Shown: positions 51,329 to 60,581, counted from the stretch's first letter. The stretch: 64,000 bases of DNA from Sediminivirga luteola (GCF_014639315.1 NZ_BMFY01000004.1:62001-126000); one strand, 5' to 3'. The notes: a model not told the origin generated them from the letters alone. Translations and numbers: made by a program.

Positions 51329-52338
51329 GCGCCGCGCCGCAGAACGCCGCACCGGCTTCGCAGACCGCCTCCTCGAAGGTCCTCTCCTCCCCCGTCCTGC
51401 GGTTCCTGGCCCGCCGGCTGCTTTACACCGCGGTCGTCCTGCTGGGCGTCATGGTGGTGGTGTTCGCCCTCGTGCAGCTCGTTCCCGGCGATCCCATCCG
51501 CATCGCCCTGGGCACCCGCTACACGCCCGAGACCTACGCCGCCCTCCAGGCCGCCTCCGGACTGGACCGGCCACTGCCGGTGCAGTTCTTCTCCTACATC
51601 GGCTCAGCGCTCACGGGCGATCTGGGCGTGAGCTTCCGCAACGGCGCGCCGGTCACGCTGCTCCTGCTCGAACGGCTCCCGGCCACCTTGACGCTGGCGC
51701 TGGGCGGACTCGTCGTGGCGCTGCTGATCGCCATCCCGCTGGGCACCCTCGCGGCCCTGAAGGAGGGCGGCTGGGCCGATGGCGTCGTGCGGGTGCTCAG
51801 CCAGATCGGCGTGAGCGTCCCGGACTTCTGGATGGGCATGCTGCTGATCACGCTGTTCTCCACCGTGCTGGGCTGGCTGCCGTCGGCCGGCTACACCCCG
51901 TTCACGCAGGACCCGGCCGGCTGGCTCTCGCATCTACTGTTGCCGGCCGTCACCGTGGGCCTGGTCTCCGGGGCCATCATGACCCGGTATGTGCGTGCCG
52001 CCGTCCTGGACGTCGCCCATGCCGGCGTCATCCGCACCGCCCGCTCCAAGGGCCTGCGCCGGGCCGTCGTGCTCGGCCGTCACCTGGGACGCAACGCCCT
52101 GGTCCCGGTGCTCACCATCGCCGGCATCCAGCTGGCGACGCTGCTGGGCGGGGTGATCGTGGTGGAGGTGGTCTTCGCCTGGCCGGGGCTGGGCCGGATG
52201 ATGTTCGACGCGGTCTCCTCCCGGGACTACCCCGTCATCCAGGGCGCTGTGCTGCTGATCGCGGTGATCTTCCTGCTCATCAACCTGATCGTCGATCTGC
52301 TCTACGCCATCGTCGACCCGAGGATCCGGCTGGCATGA
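51325..52338 (+). CDS. Peptide ABC transporter permease (OppB/DppB type)
   Basis: The 337-residue protein has six membrane helices and the BPD_transp_1 EAA loop (RTARSKGLRRAVVLGRHLGR). The first helix region TAVVLLGVMVVVFALVQLVP, then GDP, and the QFFSYIGSALTGDLGVSF segment are typical of the DppB class. It forms the membrane channel with the second permease. Confidence 0.93.
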   Translation: MSAAPQNAAPASQTASSKVLSSPVLRFLARRLLYTAVVLLGVMVVVFALVQLVPGDPIRIALGTRYTPETYAALQAASGLDRPLPVQFFSYIGSALTGDLGVSFRNGAPVTLLLLERLPATLTLALGGLVVALLIAIPLGTLAALKEGGWADGVVRVLSQIGVSVPDFWMGMLLITLFSTVLGWLPSAGYTPFTQDPAGWLSHLLLPAVTVGLVSGAIMTRYVRAAVLDVAHAGVIRTARSKGLRRAVVLGRHLGRNALVPVLTIAGIQLATLLGGVIVVEVVFAWPGLGRMMFDAVSSRDYPVIQGAVLLIAVIFLLINLIVDLLYAIVDPRIRLA

Positions 52339-52378
52339 ACGCACACCCGACCACCGCCACAGAACAGGAGGGACGCCG

Positions 52379-53305
52379 ATGAGTCAGCTCGCCCCCGGTG
52401 CCGGCGCCGCCTCCGGGCCCGCGCCTGAGACCGGGACTCCCGGCTCCCGCCGCGCCTCGGCGTGGCGGCTGCTGCTGTCCAGCCCCACCGGCGCGGCCGG
52501 GCTCGTGGTGCTCGCGGTCCTCATCCTGGCCGCCGTGACCGCCAGATGGCTGGCGCCCTACGGGCCCAATGACATCGACGTCCCCAATGCCCTGGCCCCG
52601 CCCAGCGGACGCAACTGGCTCGGCACGGACGAGCTGGGCCGGGACGTGTTCTCCCGGGTGCTGCTGGCGGCTGAAGTCTCCCTGCAGGTGGCGCTCGTGA
52701 GCGTCGCCATCGCCCTCGTGGTGGGCGTGACCTTCGGAGTGATCGCCGGGTATGCCGGCGGCTGGCTGGACCTGGTGGTGATGCGCAGCGCCGATGTCCT
52801 CTTCGCCTTCCCCATCCTGCTGCTGGCCCTGGCCATCGTCGCGATCCAGGGGCCGGCGATCTCCTCGGTGATGATCGCCATCGGCGTCGTCTACACCCCG
52901 ATCTTCGCCCGGGTCGCCAGAGCCAGCACCCTCTCGCTGCGGCAGGAGCCCTACGTCCAGGCCGCCCGCACGATGGGCGTGCCCACCTGGCAGATCCTGC
53001 TGCGGCACATCCTGCCGGGCATCAGCGGGCCGGTGACGGTGCAGACCTCGATCTCCCTGGCGTTCGCGATCCTCTCCGAGGCGGCGCTGTCCTTCTTAGG
53101 TCTGGGCGTGCAGCCGCCCAATCCCTCCTGGGGCCGGATGCTGTTCGACGCGCAGGGCTTCCTCGCCTCCGCCTGGTGGATGGCGGTGTTCCCGGGACTG
53201 GCGATCCTGGTGACGGTGCTGGCGTTCAACCTCGTGGGCGACGCCGTCCGCGATGTGCTCGACCCGCGTCAGCGCAGCATGATCGAGAGCCGGAGGAAGC
53301 GATGA
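52379..53305 (+). CDS. Peptide ABC transporter permease (OppC/DppC type)
   Basis: The 308-residue permease starts after AGGAGGGA. It has the OppC_N region (RLLLSSPTGAAGLVVLAVLI), LGTDELGRDVFSRVL, the EAA loop (YVQAARTMGVPTWQILLRHI) and LSFLGLGVQPPNPSWGRML, all DppC hallmarks. Gene order after the DppB-type permease supports the heterodimeric channel. Confidence 0.93.
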   Translation: MSQLAPGAGAASGPAPETGTPGSRRASAWRLLLSSPTGAAGLVVLAVLILAAVTARWLAPYGPNDIDVPNALAPPSGRNWLGTDELGRDVFSRVLLAAEVSLQVALVSVAIALVVGVTFGVIAGYAGGWLDLVVMRSADVLFAFPILLLALAIVAIQGPAISSVMIAIGVVYTPIFARVARASTLSLRQEPYVQAARTMGVPTWQILLRHILPGISGPVTVQTSISLAFAILSEAALSFLGLGVQPPNPSWGRMLFDAQGFLASAWWMAVFPGLAILVTVLAFNLVGDAVRDVLDPRQRSMIESRRKR

Positions 53306-54978
53306 GCGCGCAAGGCCCCGTGCGGCCAGGCGCGCCCCTGCTGGAGGTCCGCGACCTGCACGTGACTCTGAGCGGGAAGAAGATCATCGACGGCGTGAGC
53401 CTCTCGGTCGAACGCGGCCGGTCGCTCGGCATCGTCGGGGAGTCCGGCTCCGGTAAGTCCGTCACAGTGCTCTCGGCGACGGGCCTGCTGGATGCGCCCC
53501 GCACCGAGATCAGCGGAACGGCCGCCGTGGACGGGAGGCCGGTCATCGGCGCCTCCCCTCAGGCCTTGCGGCAGCTGCACGGGCCCTCGGTCGGTTTCGT
53601 CTTCCAGGACCCCGCCACCAGCCTGAACCCTCTCCTGACCCTGGAACGGCAGCTGACCGAGGGGCCGCAGACCCATCTGGGCCTGACCCGGCGGCAGGCA
53701 CGCAGCCGTGCCCTGGAACTGCTCGATGCCGTGGGCCTGCCGGATCCGGAGTCCCGGCTGGAGGCGTACCCGCATCAGCTCTCCGGCGGGCAGAAGCAGC
53801 GCGTGATGATCGCGGTGGCACTCGCCTGCGATCCGGCGCTGCTGGTGGCGGACGAGCCCACCACGGCACTCGACGTGACCACGCAGGCGCAGATCCTGCA
53901 GCTGGTGAACGACCTCAAGCGGGACCGGGACATGTCGGTGGTGTGGATCAGCCACGACCTGGGCGTGATCGGGCAGATCGCCGATGACGTCGCGGTGCTC
54001 TACCAGGGTCAGGTGGTGGAGCATGCGCCGGTGAAGGACATCTTCGACGCCCCGCAGCACGACTACACCCGGACCCTGCTGGCCGCCCGTCCCCGGCTCG
54101 GCGCCGCCCGGGACCTGGCGGCGGCACCGGCCGGCGACGACGCCCCGCTGCTGCAGATCAGCGATATGACGGTGGACTTCGAGCTGCGCACCAGCACCGG
54201 CAAGAAGACGGTCCGCGCCAACGAGGACGTCACGCTGCATGTGCGCCGTGGTGAGACGCTGGGCATCGTGGGCGAGTCCGGTTCGGGCAAGTCGACGATC
54301 GCCAATGTGCTCACCGGCCTGGTGACGCCGGTCTCCGGTGAGGTGCTGCTGGAGGGTGAGGACATCATCGGCGTGAAGGGACGTACCGCCAGGGAGGTCA
54401 GGCGAAGGATCGCGATGGTCTTCCAGGACCCCTATGCCGCGCTGAACCCCAGGAGGTCGGTGGCGGCATCGCTGGCCGAGGCGCTCGGCGCGGCGGGGTG
54501 GCGCGGGTCCGTCCGGCGTGGCGTTGCCTCCCGTGACGGTAACCGTTCCCGGGAAGGCAGCGCAGCGTCGATGCGGGACCGCGGGGCGGAGCTGCTGGAG
54601 TCGGTGAATCTGGACGGCTCGTTCCTGGACCGGTACCCGCACGAACTCTCCGGCGGCCAGCGGCAGCGGGTGTGCATCGCCCGGGCGCTGGCGCTCGATC
54701 CGGAGGTGCTGATCCTGGACGAGTCCACCGCCTCCCTGGACGTGTCGATCCAGTCGCAGGTGATCGAGTTGCTGCGCCGGCTGCAGGCCGAGCACGGCTT
54801 CGCCTATCTGTTCATCGCGCACGACCTGGCGGTGGTGGAGCAGATGAGCCACCGGATCGCCGTGATGAAGGACGGCCGCGTGGTGGAGGAGAACGAGGCC
54901 ACCGAGCTCTACCGCGCCCCGCGCCAGCAGTACACCAGAGACCTCATCGCCGCCATCCCGCCCGAACGGCCGTCGTGA
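53302..54978 (+). CDS. Fused OppD-OppF dual ABC ATPase
   Basis: The 558-residue protein carries two ABC cassettes in one chain. Each has Walker A GESGSGKS (about 47 and 329), a signature (LSGGQKQRVMIAVALA; LSGGQRQRVCIARALA) and Walker B (LLVADEPTTALD; LILDESTASLD). In most bacteria OppD and OppF are separate. The fusion is common in actinobacterial peptide importers. The start overlaps the upstream permease by four bases. It powers the importer. Confidence 0.95.
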   Translation: MSAQGPVRPGAPLLEVRDLHVTLSGKKIIDGVSLSVERGRSLGIVGESGSGKSVTVLSATGLLDAPRTEISGTAAVDGRPVIGASPQALRQLHGPSVGFVFQDPATSLNPLLTLERQLTEGPQTHLGLTRRQARSRALELLDAVGLPDPESRLEAYPHQLSGGQKQRVMIAVALACDPALLVADEPTTALDVTTQAQILQLVNDLKRDRDMSVVWISHDLGVIGQIADDVAVLYQGQVVEHAPVKDIFDAPQHDYTRTLLAARPRLGAARDLAAAPAGDDAPLLQISDMTVDFELRTSTGKKTVRANEDVTLHVRRGETLGIVGESGSGKSTIANVLTGLVTPVSGEVLLEGEDIIGVKGRTAREVRRRIAMVFQDPYAALNPRRSVAASLAEALGAAGWRGSVRRGVASRDGNRSREGSAASMRDRGAELLESVNLDGSFLDRYPHELSGGQRQRVCIARALALDPEVLILDESTASLDVSIQSQVIELLRRLQAEHGFAYLFIAHDLAVVEQMSHRIAVMKDGRVVEENEATELYRAPRQQYTRDLIAAIPPERPS

Positions 54979-55049
54979 AACCTGGCACCTGTGCCACCGG
55001 TCCCCCAACGCCCCCCGAACACCACCAGTGCGAGGCGCGGCCGATCCGG

Positions 55050-55140
55050 AAAACACGACCGTGTTGTCAGAACAGCATCGTCGTGCCGAAACACCACCAT
55101 CTACGGTGTAGTTCTGGCACTACGGTCGTGTCCTGTGACG
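55050..55140. repeat. Hairpin-forming dispersed repeat, copy 2
   Basis: A roughly 90-bp element with nested inverted repeats: outer ACACGACCGT / ACGGTCGTGT, middle CAGAAC / GTTCTG, inner ACACC...GGTGT. The interior CCGAAACACCACC and CTACGGTGT is shared with the element at 23910-24000. It lies after the ATPase stop, where it might also act as a transcript end. Confidence 0.75.
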
Positions 55141-55217
55141 CCGCTGGTGTGGCGCGGCACTGGGAGCGTACGGCGGTGCTACGCACCAGCGCATGATCGT
55201 CAATGTAGGGTTGCGCC

Positions 55218-55637
55218 ATGATGATTCCCGCGGCCGCCGGCCCCCCGGCCTCACGCGGCGCCGCACGCGACCGCGTCACCCTGCTCGGCGGCGTGTTCCT
55301 CATGGCGCCGACGGCCGCGGATGTCTTCGCGATCTTCTCACCGCTGGAGTGGGTGATCGCCGGCACTCTTCCTGTTGTCCTGCTGGTGGCGGTCCTGGCA
55401 CGGGCGCTCGTCCTGGCGGGAACCGTACTGCTTCTGGTCCGGCGCGGACCGGGGGCGCCTGGGCCGGTGTTGAAAGCAGCTGTGGTGACCGGTGCCCTCG
55501 CGCATCTTGTCTTCACGATCCTGGTGACCCAGTCCGCGAACCCGATCGGTGAAGTCCTGCTGATGATGACGACCGCCGCGTACCTGTTCATCCTCGGTCT
55601 CGTCGTGCTGCTGCGCGGTCTTCTGCCCGCCAGGTGA
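55218..55637 (+). CDS. Four-helix membrane protein, unknown function
   Basis: The 139-residue protein has about four helices (VTLLGGVFLMAPTAADVFAI, WVIAGTLPVVLLVAVLARA, AAVVTGALAHLVFTILVT, MMTTAAYLFILGLVVLLRG). TAGGGT lies exactly six bases before the ATG, giving a leaderless start. No family is recognised and the neighbours do not suggest a role. Confidence 0.65.
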   Translation: MMIPAAAGPPASRGAARDRVTLLGGVFLMAPTAADVFAIFSPLEWVIAGTLPVVLLVAVLARALVLAGTVLLLVRRGPGAPGPVLKAAVVTGALAHLVFTILVTQSANPIGEVLLMMTTAAYLFILGLVVLLRGLLPAR

Positions 55638-55769
55638 CCGGAACGGCAACGGGAGACCGGCGGCTGCGGCGGCCGATCTCATGCCGCGCTACGTTGCGCG
55701 GCATAGTGGCTGTATGGACTTCGAACATTCCGTGGCGTTCAGGCTCAACCGCAGATGACCGCGAGCGCG

Positions 55770-55885
55770 CCCTACACCATTCGCCCGCCCGGGCGTTCTA
55801 CACCCGCAACGGGGTCCGTCCCGATGGCGGGTGGCGCGAGGATCCTGACATCGAAGGACTGGCAGAGATCCGGATGCGCCGCTGA
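55770..55885 (+). pseudogene. C-terminal remnant of a GNAT acetyltransferase
   Basis: The frame ending at 55885 reads HHSPARAFYTRNGVRPDGGW, REDPDIEGLAEIRMRR. This is the typical end of a GNAT protein (Asn/Arg-Ala-Arg-Ala-Phe-Tyr-x2-x-Gly-Phe region and terminal beta strand). The acetyl-CoA loop and all upstream parts are absent. Confidence 0.65.
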
Positions 55886-55935
55886 ACCACTTCGTCAGGC
55901 GCTGGCGGTTCCCTGACAAGCGAAGCCGCAGGCGC

Positions 55936-56235
55936 TCACGAGCGGCGCCGGCGCGGGGCCGGGGCGTCCAGCTGGAAGTCCGGCCAGGGCTGCGGCAGCA
56001 GCTCGTCCATCGAGACGTCCAGAGCCTGGGCGATCGCCATCACGTGATTCAGGCTCGGATTGGCGGGCACACCCGGCGAGGTGGCGCCGCGTTCGAGCCG
56101 CTGCAGCGATGCACGGCTGATGCCGATCGCCGCGGCGACGTCCTCCTGCGAGGCGCCCCGGCGCGCACGCGCTTCGTGGATCGCGCGGCCCAGCCGCTCC
56201 ATGTACTCTGCCCAGTCCTGCTGCGCTGTCGTCAT
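55936..56235 (-). CDS. XRE family transcriptional regulator
   Basis: The 99-residue protein has an HTH_3 domain at about 16-75 (IHEARARRGASQEDVAAAIG, ISRASLQRLERGATSP, ALDVSMDELLP) and a short basic tail. TAGGGT lies six bases before the ATG. A 19-bp tandem copy of this promoter-plus-start block is immediately upstream, which may be its own operator. Confidence 0.85.
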   Translation of the reverse strand: MTTAQQDWAEYMERLGRAIHEARARRGASQEDVAAAIGISRASLQRLERGATSPGVPANPSLNHVMAIAQALDVSMDELLPQPWPDFQLDAPAPRRRRS

Positions 56236-56270
56236 GCAAGCACCCTACCGGCATGCAAGCACCCTACGGC
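56233..56270. repeat. Tandem 19-bp duplication of a leaderless start
   Basis: CATGCAAGCACCCTACCGG (56233-56251) is followed by CATGCAAGCACCCTACGGC (56252-56270). On the minus strand each unit contains TAGGGT-N6-ATG. The upstream ATG is out of frame with the regulator gene. Confidence 0.8.
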
Positions 56271-56436
56271 GCGGCTTCGAGAGCCGACAACACACCGCCC
56301 GGCGAACTGGGGAACGTGGCCACACGCGCCGCGTCCTTGCCATGCCCGAAGAATAGGCGCATCCAGGCACCCAGTTAGGCCTCTCGCGCCCCAGCGTGGC
56401 GTGAGCCGCATCCCGCGCCCGGCACGCCGTGCGCGA
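56271..56436. other. Intergenic, no gene seen
   Basis: No supportable gene between the XRE start region and the end of the PPK2 gene. Confidence 0.3.
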
Positions 56437-57348
56437 TCAGGTCGCCGCGAGCCGGGCCTTCTCCGCCTCGATATCGTAATCGGCGGCCGGCCACTGCGGG
56501 TCGATGTCCTCCAGGGTCTCCAGCAGCAGCGCCTGCACGGCCAGCCGCGCGTACCATCGGCGGTCTGCGGGCACCACGAACCAGGGCGCAGCGGGAGTGG
56601 ACGTCCGGGCGATGGCGACCTCATAGGCGCGTTGGTAGTCGTCCCACAGAAGCCGCTCGTCTACATCCGAGGGATGGTATTTCCAGTGCTTGTCGGGCCG
56701 TTCCAGCCTGTTCTGCAGCCGCTCGCGCTGATGTTCCGGAGAGATGTGCAGCATCACCTTCACAATCCGCGTGCCGCCCGCCGCCAGGCGCTCCTCGAAC
56801 TCCCGGATGGCCCCGTAGCGCCGCTCGATCTCCTCCTCCGGCGCGAGCCGGCGTACCCGCCCGATCAGGACGTCTTCGTAATGCGAGCGATCGAACACGC
56901 CGATGCGCCCCGCCCCCGGGACACGGCGCTCCACGCGCCAGAGGAAATCGTGGGCGAGTTCCTCCTCGGTGGGTGCTTTGAACGCCGCCAGATCGACGCC
57001 CTGGGGATCCACCGCTCCGATCACATGGCGGACGATCCCGCCTTTGCCGGAGGTGTCCATGCCCTGCAACACCAGGAGCACCGCGTCCTCCGCGCCGCCG
57101 CCCTCAGCAGCCGCGTACAGGCGCTCCTGGTAGTCGCCGAGCTGCTCGGCACCGGCGAACAGGTCACGCCGGCCCTCCCTTTTGTTCCCGTCGTATCCGG
57201 GTGTCGACTCCGGATCGATATCGCCCAGCCGCACGTCCTCCCCGACGAGGAGTGAGGCGCGGGCATCGGCGATCCATCGGCGTTGGCTCATGGCGACCAT
57301 GAGGCCATTCTGCCAAGACATCGCGGGTTTGGTGACCCTGGTCACCAT
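56437..57348 (-). CDS. Polyphosphate kinase 2 family protein
   Basis: The ATG at 57348 follows GCGGAGGCACG and gives 303 residues. Longer in-frame extensions exist but lack a ribosome site. The PPK2 domain is clear: VLQGMDTSGKGGIVRHVIGA (Walker A), DFLWRVERRVPGAGRIGVFD (lid and Walker B region), RSHYEDVLIGRV, and VKVMLHISPEHQRERLQNRL. These enzymes transfer phosphate between polyphosphate and AMP, ADP or other nucleotides. The single-domain length fits class I or III PPK2. Confidence 0.9.
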   Translation of the reverse strand: MVTRVTKPAMSWQNGLMVAMSQRRWIADARASLLVGEDVRLGDIDPESTPGYDGNKREGRRDLFAGAEQLGDYQERLYAAAEGGGAEDAVLLVLQGMDTSGKGGIVRHVIGAVDPQGVDLAAFKAPTEEELAHDFLWRVERRVPGAGRIGVFDRSHYEDVLIGRVRRLAPEEEIERRYGAIREFEERLAAGGTRIVKVMLHISPEHQRERLQNRLERPDKHWKYHPSDVDERLLWDDYQRAYEVAIARTSTPAAPWFVVPADRRWYARLAVQALLLETLEDIDPQWPAADYDIEAEKARLAAT

Positions 57349-57351
57349 CGT

Positions 57352-57441
57352 GCCTCCGCGCGCGCCCGGCTGGACCTCCCGTCGCATGGCGAAGCTGATC
57401 AACTTCTTCGCCGCGCCTCCGCGCGCGCCCGGGCTGGACCC
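57352..57441. repeat. Direct repeat at the PPK2 5' end
   Basis: GCCTCCGCGCGCGCCCGG followed by (G)CTGGACC occurs near 57352-57377 and again near 57415-57441, about 64 bases apart. The first copy contains the PPK2 ribosome site. Confidence 0.6.
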
Positions 57442-57644
57442 TGTGACGCGCGGGCGTAGTTCATGCTCGGCTGAGGCGCCGATGCCGCGATGAAGGGCCG
57501 GAGTGCGCATCTGCGCCGGGGTGAGCATCTGCGCCGAGGTGCTGCGGCCTGCTGGTCCCGGCGAAGCGCACACCCCTGGTCCGCGCTCCCGGCCGCCGGT
57601 AACGTGGCAGGCGGATCATCCGGCGGCACAGGGGGTTTCTTCGC

Positions 57645-58472
57645 ATGCGCACGATCGTGATCACCGGCGGTAGCGACGGGATCGGCGCCGCCGCGGCCGA
57701 GCAGCTCGCCGGCCCTGGCGTCCGCCTGGTCCTGGTGGGCCGTTCGCCCGAGAAGACCCGGGCCGTCGCCGGACGGGTCGGCGCCGAGTATCACCTTGCA
57801 GACTTCAGCCGGCTCGACGAGGTCCGCGCGCTGGCAGACGCCCTGTTGGAACAGTACCCGCGCATCGACGTCCTGGCGAACAACGCCGGCGGGATGTTCC
57901 CCGGCCCCGAGCGCACGCAGGACGGCTTCGAGAGGACCTTCCAGGTGAACCATCTGGCCCCGTATCTACTTACCCACCAGCTGATCGACCGGCTGTTGGA
58001 GAGCAACGCGACCGTGGTGAACACCGCCAGCATCGCCGCCCGGCTCTACTCGCGGCTGGACCTGGAGGATCTGGGCGCCTGGGGTTCCTTCACGCCCACC
58101 CGCGCCTACGGGAACGCCAAGCTCGCCAACATCCTCTTCACCAAGGGACTGCACGAGCGCTACCACGCCTCCGGACTGTCCGCGGTGGCGTTCCACCCCG
58201 GTGTCGTGGCGACGAGCTTCGCCGCCGGCGCGGACAACTACTTCCGGTGGCTCTATCACGGGGCGGCAGCACGGTTCCTGACCTCGCCAGCGCAGGGTGG
58301 TGCCACGCTGGCGCATTTCGTCACCGGGCAACCGGGCACCGACTGGGACTCCGGGGAGTTCTACGGCTCGAACCGCAAGCCCGCCCGCACCGACCGCTCC
58401 GCCTACGATCCGTGGGTCATCCACGAGCACTGGGAACGCAGCGCCCGCCTGCTCGGCGTGCGCTGGCCCTAA
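57645..58472 (+). CDS. SDR family oxidoreductase (retinol dehydrogenase-like)
   Basis: The 275-residue SDR has TIVITGGSDGIGAAAAEQLA (NADP loop), VLANNAGGMFPG (NNAG), NTASIAARLYS (catalytic Ser) and the active-site Y-G-N-A-K in RAYGNAKLANILFTKGL. It resembles WWOX/retinol-dehydrogenase-like SDRs. Substrate unknown. It stands alone, divergent from the PPK2 gene. Confidence 0.88.
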   Translation: MRTIVITGGSDGIGAAAAEQLAGPGVRLVLVGRSPEKTRAVAGRVGAEYHLADFSRLDEVRALADALLEQYPRIDVLANNAGGMFPGPERTQDGFERTFQVNHLAPYLLTHQLIDRLLESNATVVNTASIAARLYSRLDLEDLGAWGSFTPTRAYGNAKLANILFTKGLHERYHASGLSAVAFHPGVVATSFAAGADNYFRWLYHGAAARFLTSPAQGGATLAHFVTGQPGTDWDSGEFYGSNRKPARTDRSAYDPWVIHEHWERSARLLGVRWP

Positions 58473-58580
58473 GTCCCGCTGCCCGTCGAGGCAGACCCGC
58501 GACGTCGTGAGCCGCGCCGGGCTCACGGGCATCGTGAGGCCCCGGCACCGCGCGGTGCGCTTGACTGATTCCGGGTGTGC

Positions 58581-58616
58581 GCACTGATTCCCGGTGAGCT
58601 CACGCGGAATTTGTGC
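58581..58616. repeat. Dispersed palindromic element, copy 2
   Basis: GCACTGATTCC (58581-58591) and GGAATTTGTGC (58606-58616) flank a loop that itself contains the palindrome GTGAGCTCAC. Nearly identical to 18155-18190. Confidence 0.8.
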
Positions 58617-58660
58617 ATCACGCCCGAATCAACGCGGGTGCGCCGGGCGGGCGGCAACGC

Positions 58661-60019
58661 TCAGACGCGGGAGAAGCCGAGTTCGCGGCCGACGACATCG
58701 GCCAGGTACTGCGCCTTGTCCCGCGCGATCTCCTCGGTCTCGGCCTCGACCATCACGCGGATGAGCGGCTCGGTGCCGGAGGCCCGCAGCAGCACGCGCC
58801 CGGTCTCCCCCAGCTCGGTCTCCACCTCAGCGACCGCACCGACGATGACCGCCTCGCTCACCCGGTTCTTGTCCACATCGGGCACGTTGATGAGCACCTG
58901 CGGCAGCTTGGCGATCTCCGCGGCCAGATCCGCCAGGGTCCGGCGCGAGTCCACCATCCGCCCGAGCAGGTGCAGCGCCGTCTGCACCCCGTCGCCGGTG
59001 GTGCCGTGGTCCAGCATCAGCAGATGCCCGGACTGCTCGCCCCCGAGCACGTACCCGTGCTCTAGCATCTCCTCTAGCACGTAACGGTCGCCCACCGCGG
59101 TCTGCACCACGTCGATGCCGTAGCGCTGCATCGCCAGGCGCAGTCCAAGATTCGACATCACGGTCGTCACCAGCGTGTTCTTCGCCAGCTTCCCGGACTC
59201 CTTCAGGCCGATCGCGAGGATGCCCATGATCTGGTCCCCGTCGACCAGCCGGCCCTGCGAATCCACCGCCAGGCATCTGTCGGCGTCACCGTCGAAGGCG
59301 ACCCCGGCATCGGCGGCGTGCTCCAGGACCGCGGCCTGCAGGGGCTGGGTGTGAGTGGAGCCGATGCCGTCGTTGATGTTGTGGCCGTTGGGCTCGGCGC
59401 CCATCACGATCACCTCGGCACCGGCCTGCCGCAGCGCCGCCGGGCCCACGATGCTCGCGGCGCCATGGGCGCAGTCCACCACCACGCGCAGACCCGCCAG
59501 CGGCCGGTCACCGCCGAGCTGCGCCACCAGATGCTCGGTGTACTGGTCCGTCGCGGCCGGATAGCGCACCACGCGGCCGACGTCGGCGCCGGTGGGGCGT
59601 TCCCAGTCGGTGCCGATGAGCGCCTCGATCTCGTCCTCGACGTGATCGGGCAGCTTGGTGCCGCCGCGGGCGAAGAACTTGATGCCGTTGTCCGGCATGG
59701 GATTGTGCGAGGCGGAGAGCATCACGCCCAGATCTGCGTCGCTGCGCTGCACCGCGTAGGCCAGGCCTGGCGTGGGGAGCACGCCGGCGTCATGCACCTC
59801 GACCCCGGCGGAGGCCAGGCCCGCGCACACTGCCGCGGCCAGGAAGTCACCCGAGATGCGGGTGTCCCTCCCGACGACCGCCACCGGCCTGCGCCCGCTG
59901 CTGCGGCCGCTGGCGCCGAGCACGCGCGCCGCCGCCACGGAGACGTCCAGCGCCAGTTCGACGGTCACGTCCTTGTTCGCCAGGCCCCGGACGCCGTCCG
60001 TGCCGAAGAGACGGGCCAT
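58661..60019 (-). CDS. glmM: Phosphoglucosamine mutase
   Basis: The 452-residue GlmM interconverts glucosamine-6- and -1-phosphate for UDP-GlcNAc synthesis. It begins [20 protein letters not shown], carries the phosphoserine loop [12 protein letters not shown] (Ser104), the metal loop [11 protein letters not shown] and [13 protein letters not shown], and ends with a phosphate-binding [14 protein letters not shown] domain. An ATG with AGAAAACTT-like leader is used at 60019. It follows rpsI in the order usual for actinobacteria. Confidence 0.96.
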   Translation of the reverse strand: MARLFGTDGVRGLANKDVTVELALDVSVAAARVLGASGRSSGRRPVAVVGRDTRISGDFLAAAVCAGLASAGVEVHDAGVLPTPGLAYAVQRSDADLGVMLSASHNPMPDNGIKFFARGGTKLPDHVEDEIEALIGTDWERPTGADVGRVVRYPAATDQYTEHLVAQLGGDRPLAGLRVVVDCAHGAASIVGPAALRQAGAEVIVMGAEPNGHNINDGIGSTHTQPLQAAVLEHAADAGVAFDGDADRCLAVDSQGRLVDGDQIMGILAIGLKESGKLAKNTLVTTVMSNLGLRLAMQRYGIDVVQTAVGDRYVLEEMLEHGYVLGGEQSGHLLMLDHGTTGDGVQTALHLLGRMVDSRRTLADLAAEIAKLPQVLINVPDVDKNRVSEAVIVGAVAEVETELGETGRVLLRASGTEPLIRVMVEAETEEIARDKAQYLADVVGRELGFSRV

Positions 60020-60538
60020 ATGAAAGTTCTCCTTCGATCCACACCGCGCACTCCGCGGCGTTCCTCGGCCACCGGACAGCTGGACTGTCCCCGGCACCTT
60101 GTCGGTGCGTGCCGGCGCGCGTCCGGCGGCCCGGTCGTGCAGGAGGGCGTGAATGTCGGTGCCCGGTCCTCACCGGGTCCTCGGCGGCGCCCTCCAGCCC
60201 CGCCGAGTACTGCTGTCCACTCTACGACGGCGCCGTTCCCGGACGGCGGTGCCGCGCGGCCACCCGAAGCGACGGCATTCACCTGCCGAAGGCGGCGCTG
60301 TTCCGGTCACCGGCCTCGCGCGGCCGTCCCCGGCAGCGCAGTGCCGCTCGGCTGCCTCATGCCACCGCTTCGGCAGACGCGACAGCCCGAATCGTCACGG
60401 CCGGGCCGTCACCTCACAAGCCCGGCACCCGTGCCAGCAACGTCCGGCCATCGCGGACCAGGGCTCCCTGCACGCGTCGCCGCACACCGGGACTCTCCCC
60501 ATCACGGGGCGGACGATGGGTCCGGCACCGGAACGCCG
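60020..60538. other. Long intergenic region between rpsI and glmM
   Basis: About 520 bases without a supportable gene. It is GC-rich and contains a small hairpin GGACAG (60074-60079) / CTGTCC (60085-60090). It should hold the glmM promoter, but none is clear by eye. Confidence 0.35.
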
Positions 60539-60566
60539 ATGGCCCCACCGGAACCGATGGGGCCAT
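60539..60566 (-). terminator. Hairpin after the rplM-rpsI operon
   Basis: ATGGCCCCA (60539-60547) / TGGGGCCAT (60558-60566) forms a perfect 9-bp stem with a 10-base loop just after the rpsI stop. No U-run follows on the minus strand, as is common for actinobacterial terminators. Confidence 0.7.
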
Positions 60567-60581
60567 CCGCGTGCGGGAAGA

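Noticed and set aside
49910-51352. A 480-codon minus-strand frame opposite oppA
   Set aside because: Val/Gly/Asp/His-rich shadow with no recognisable domain.
53269-55056. A 595-codon minus-strand frame opposite the dual ATPase
   Set aside because: Shadow of the ABC ATPase gene, whose two complete cassettes are on the plus strand.
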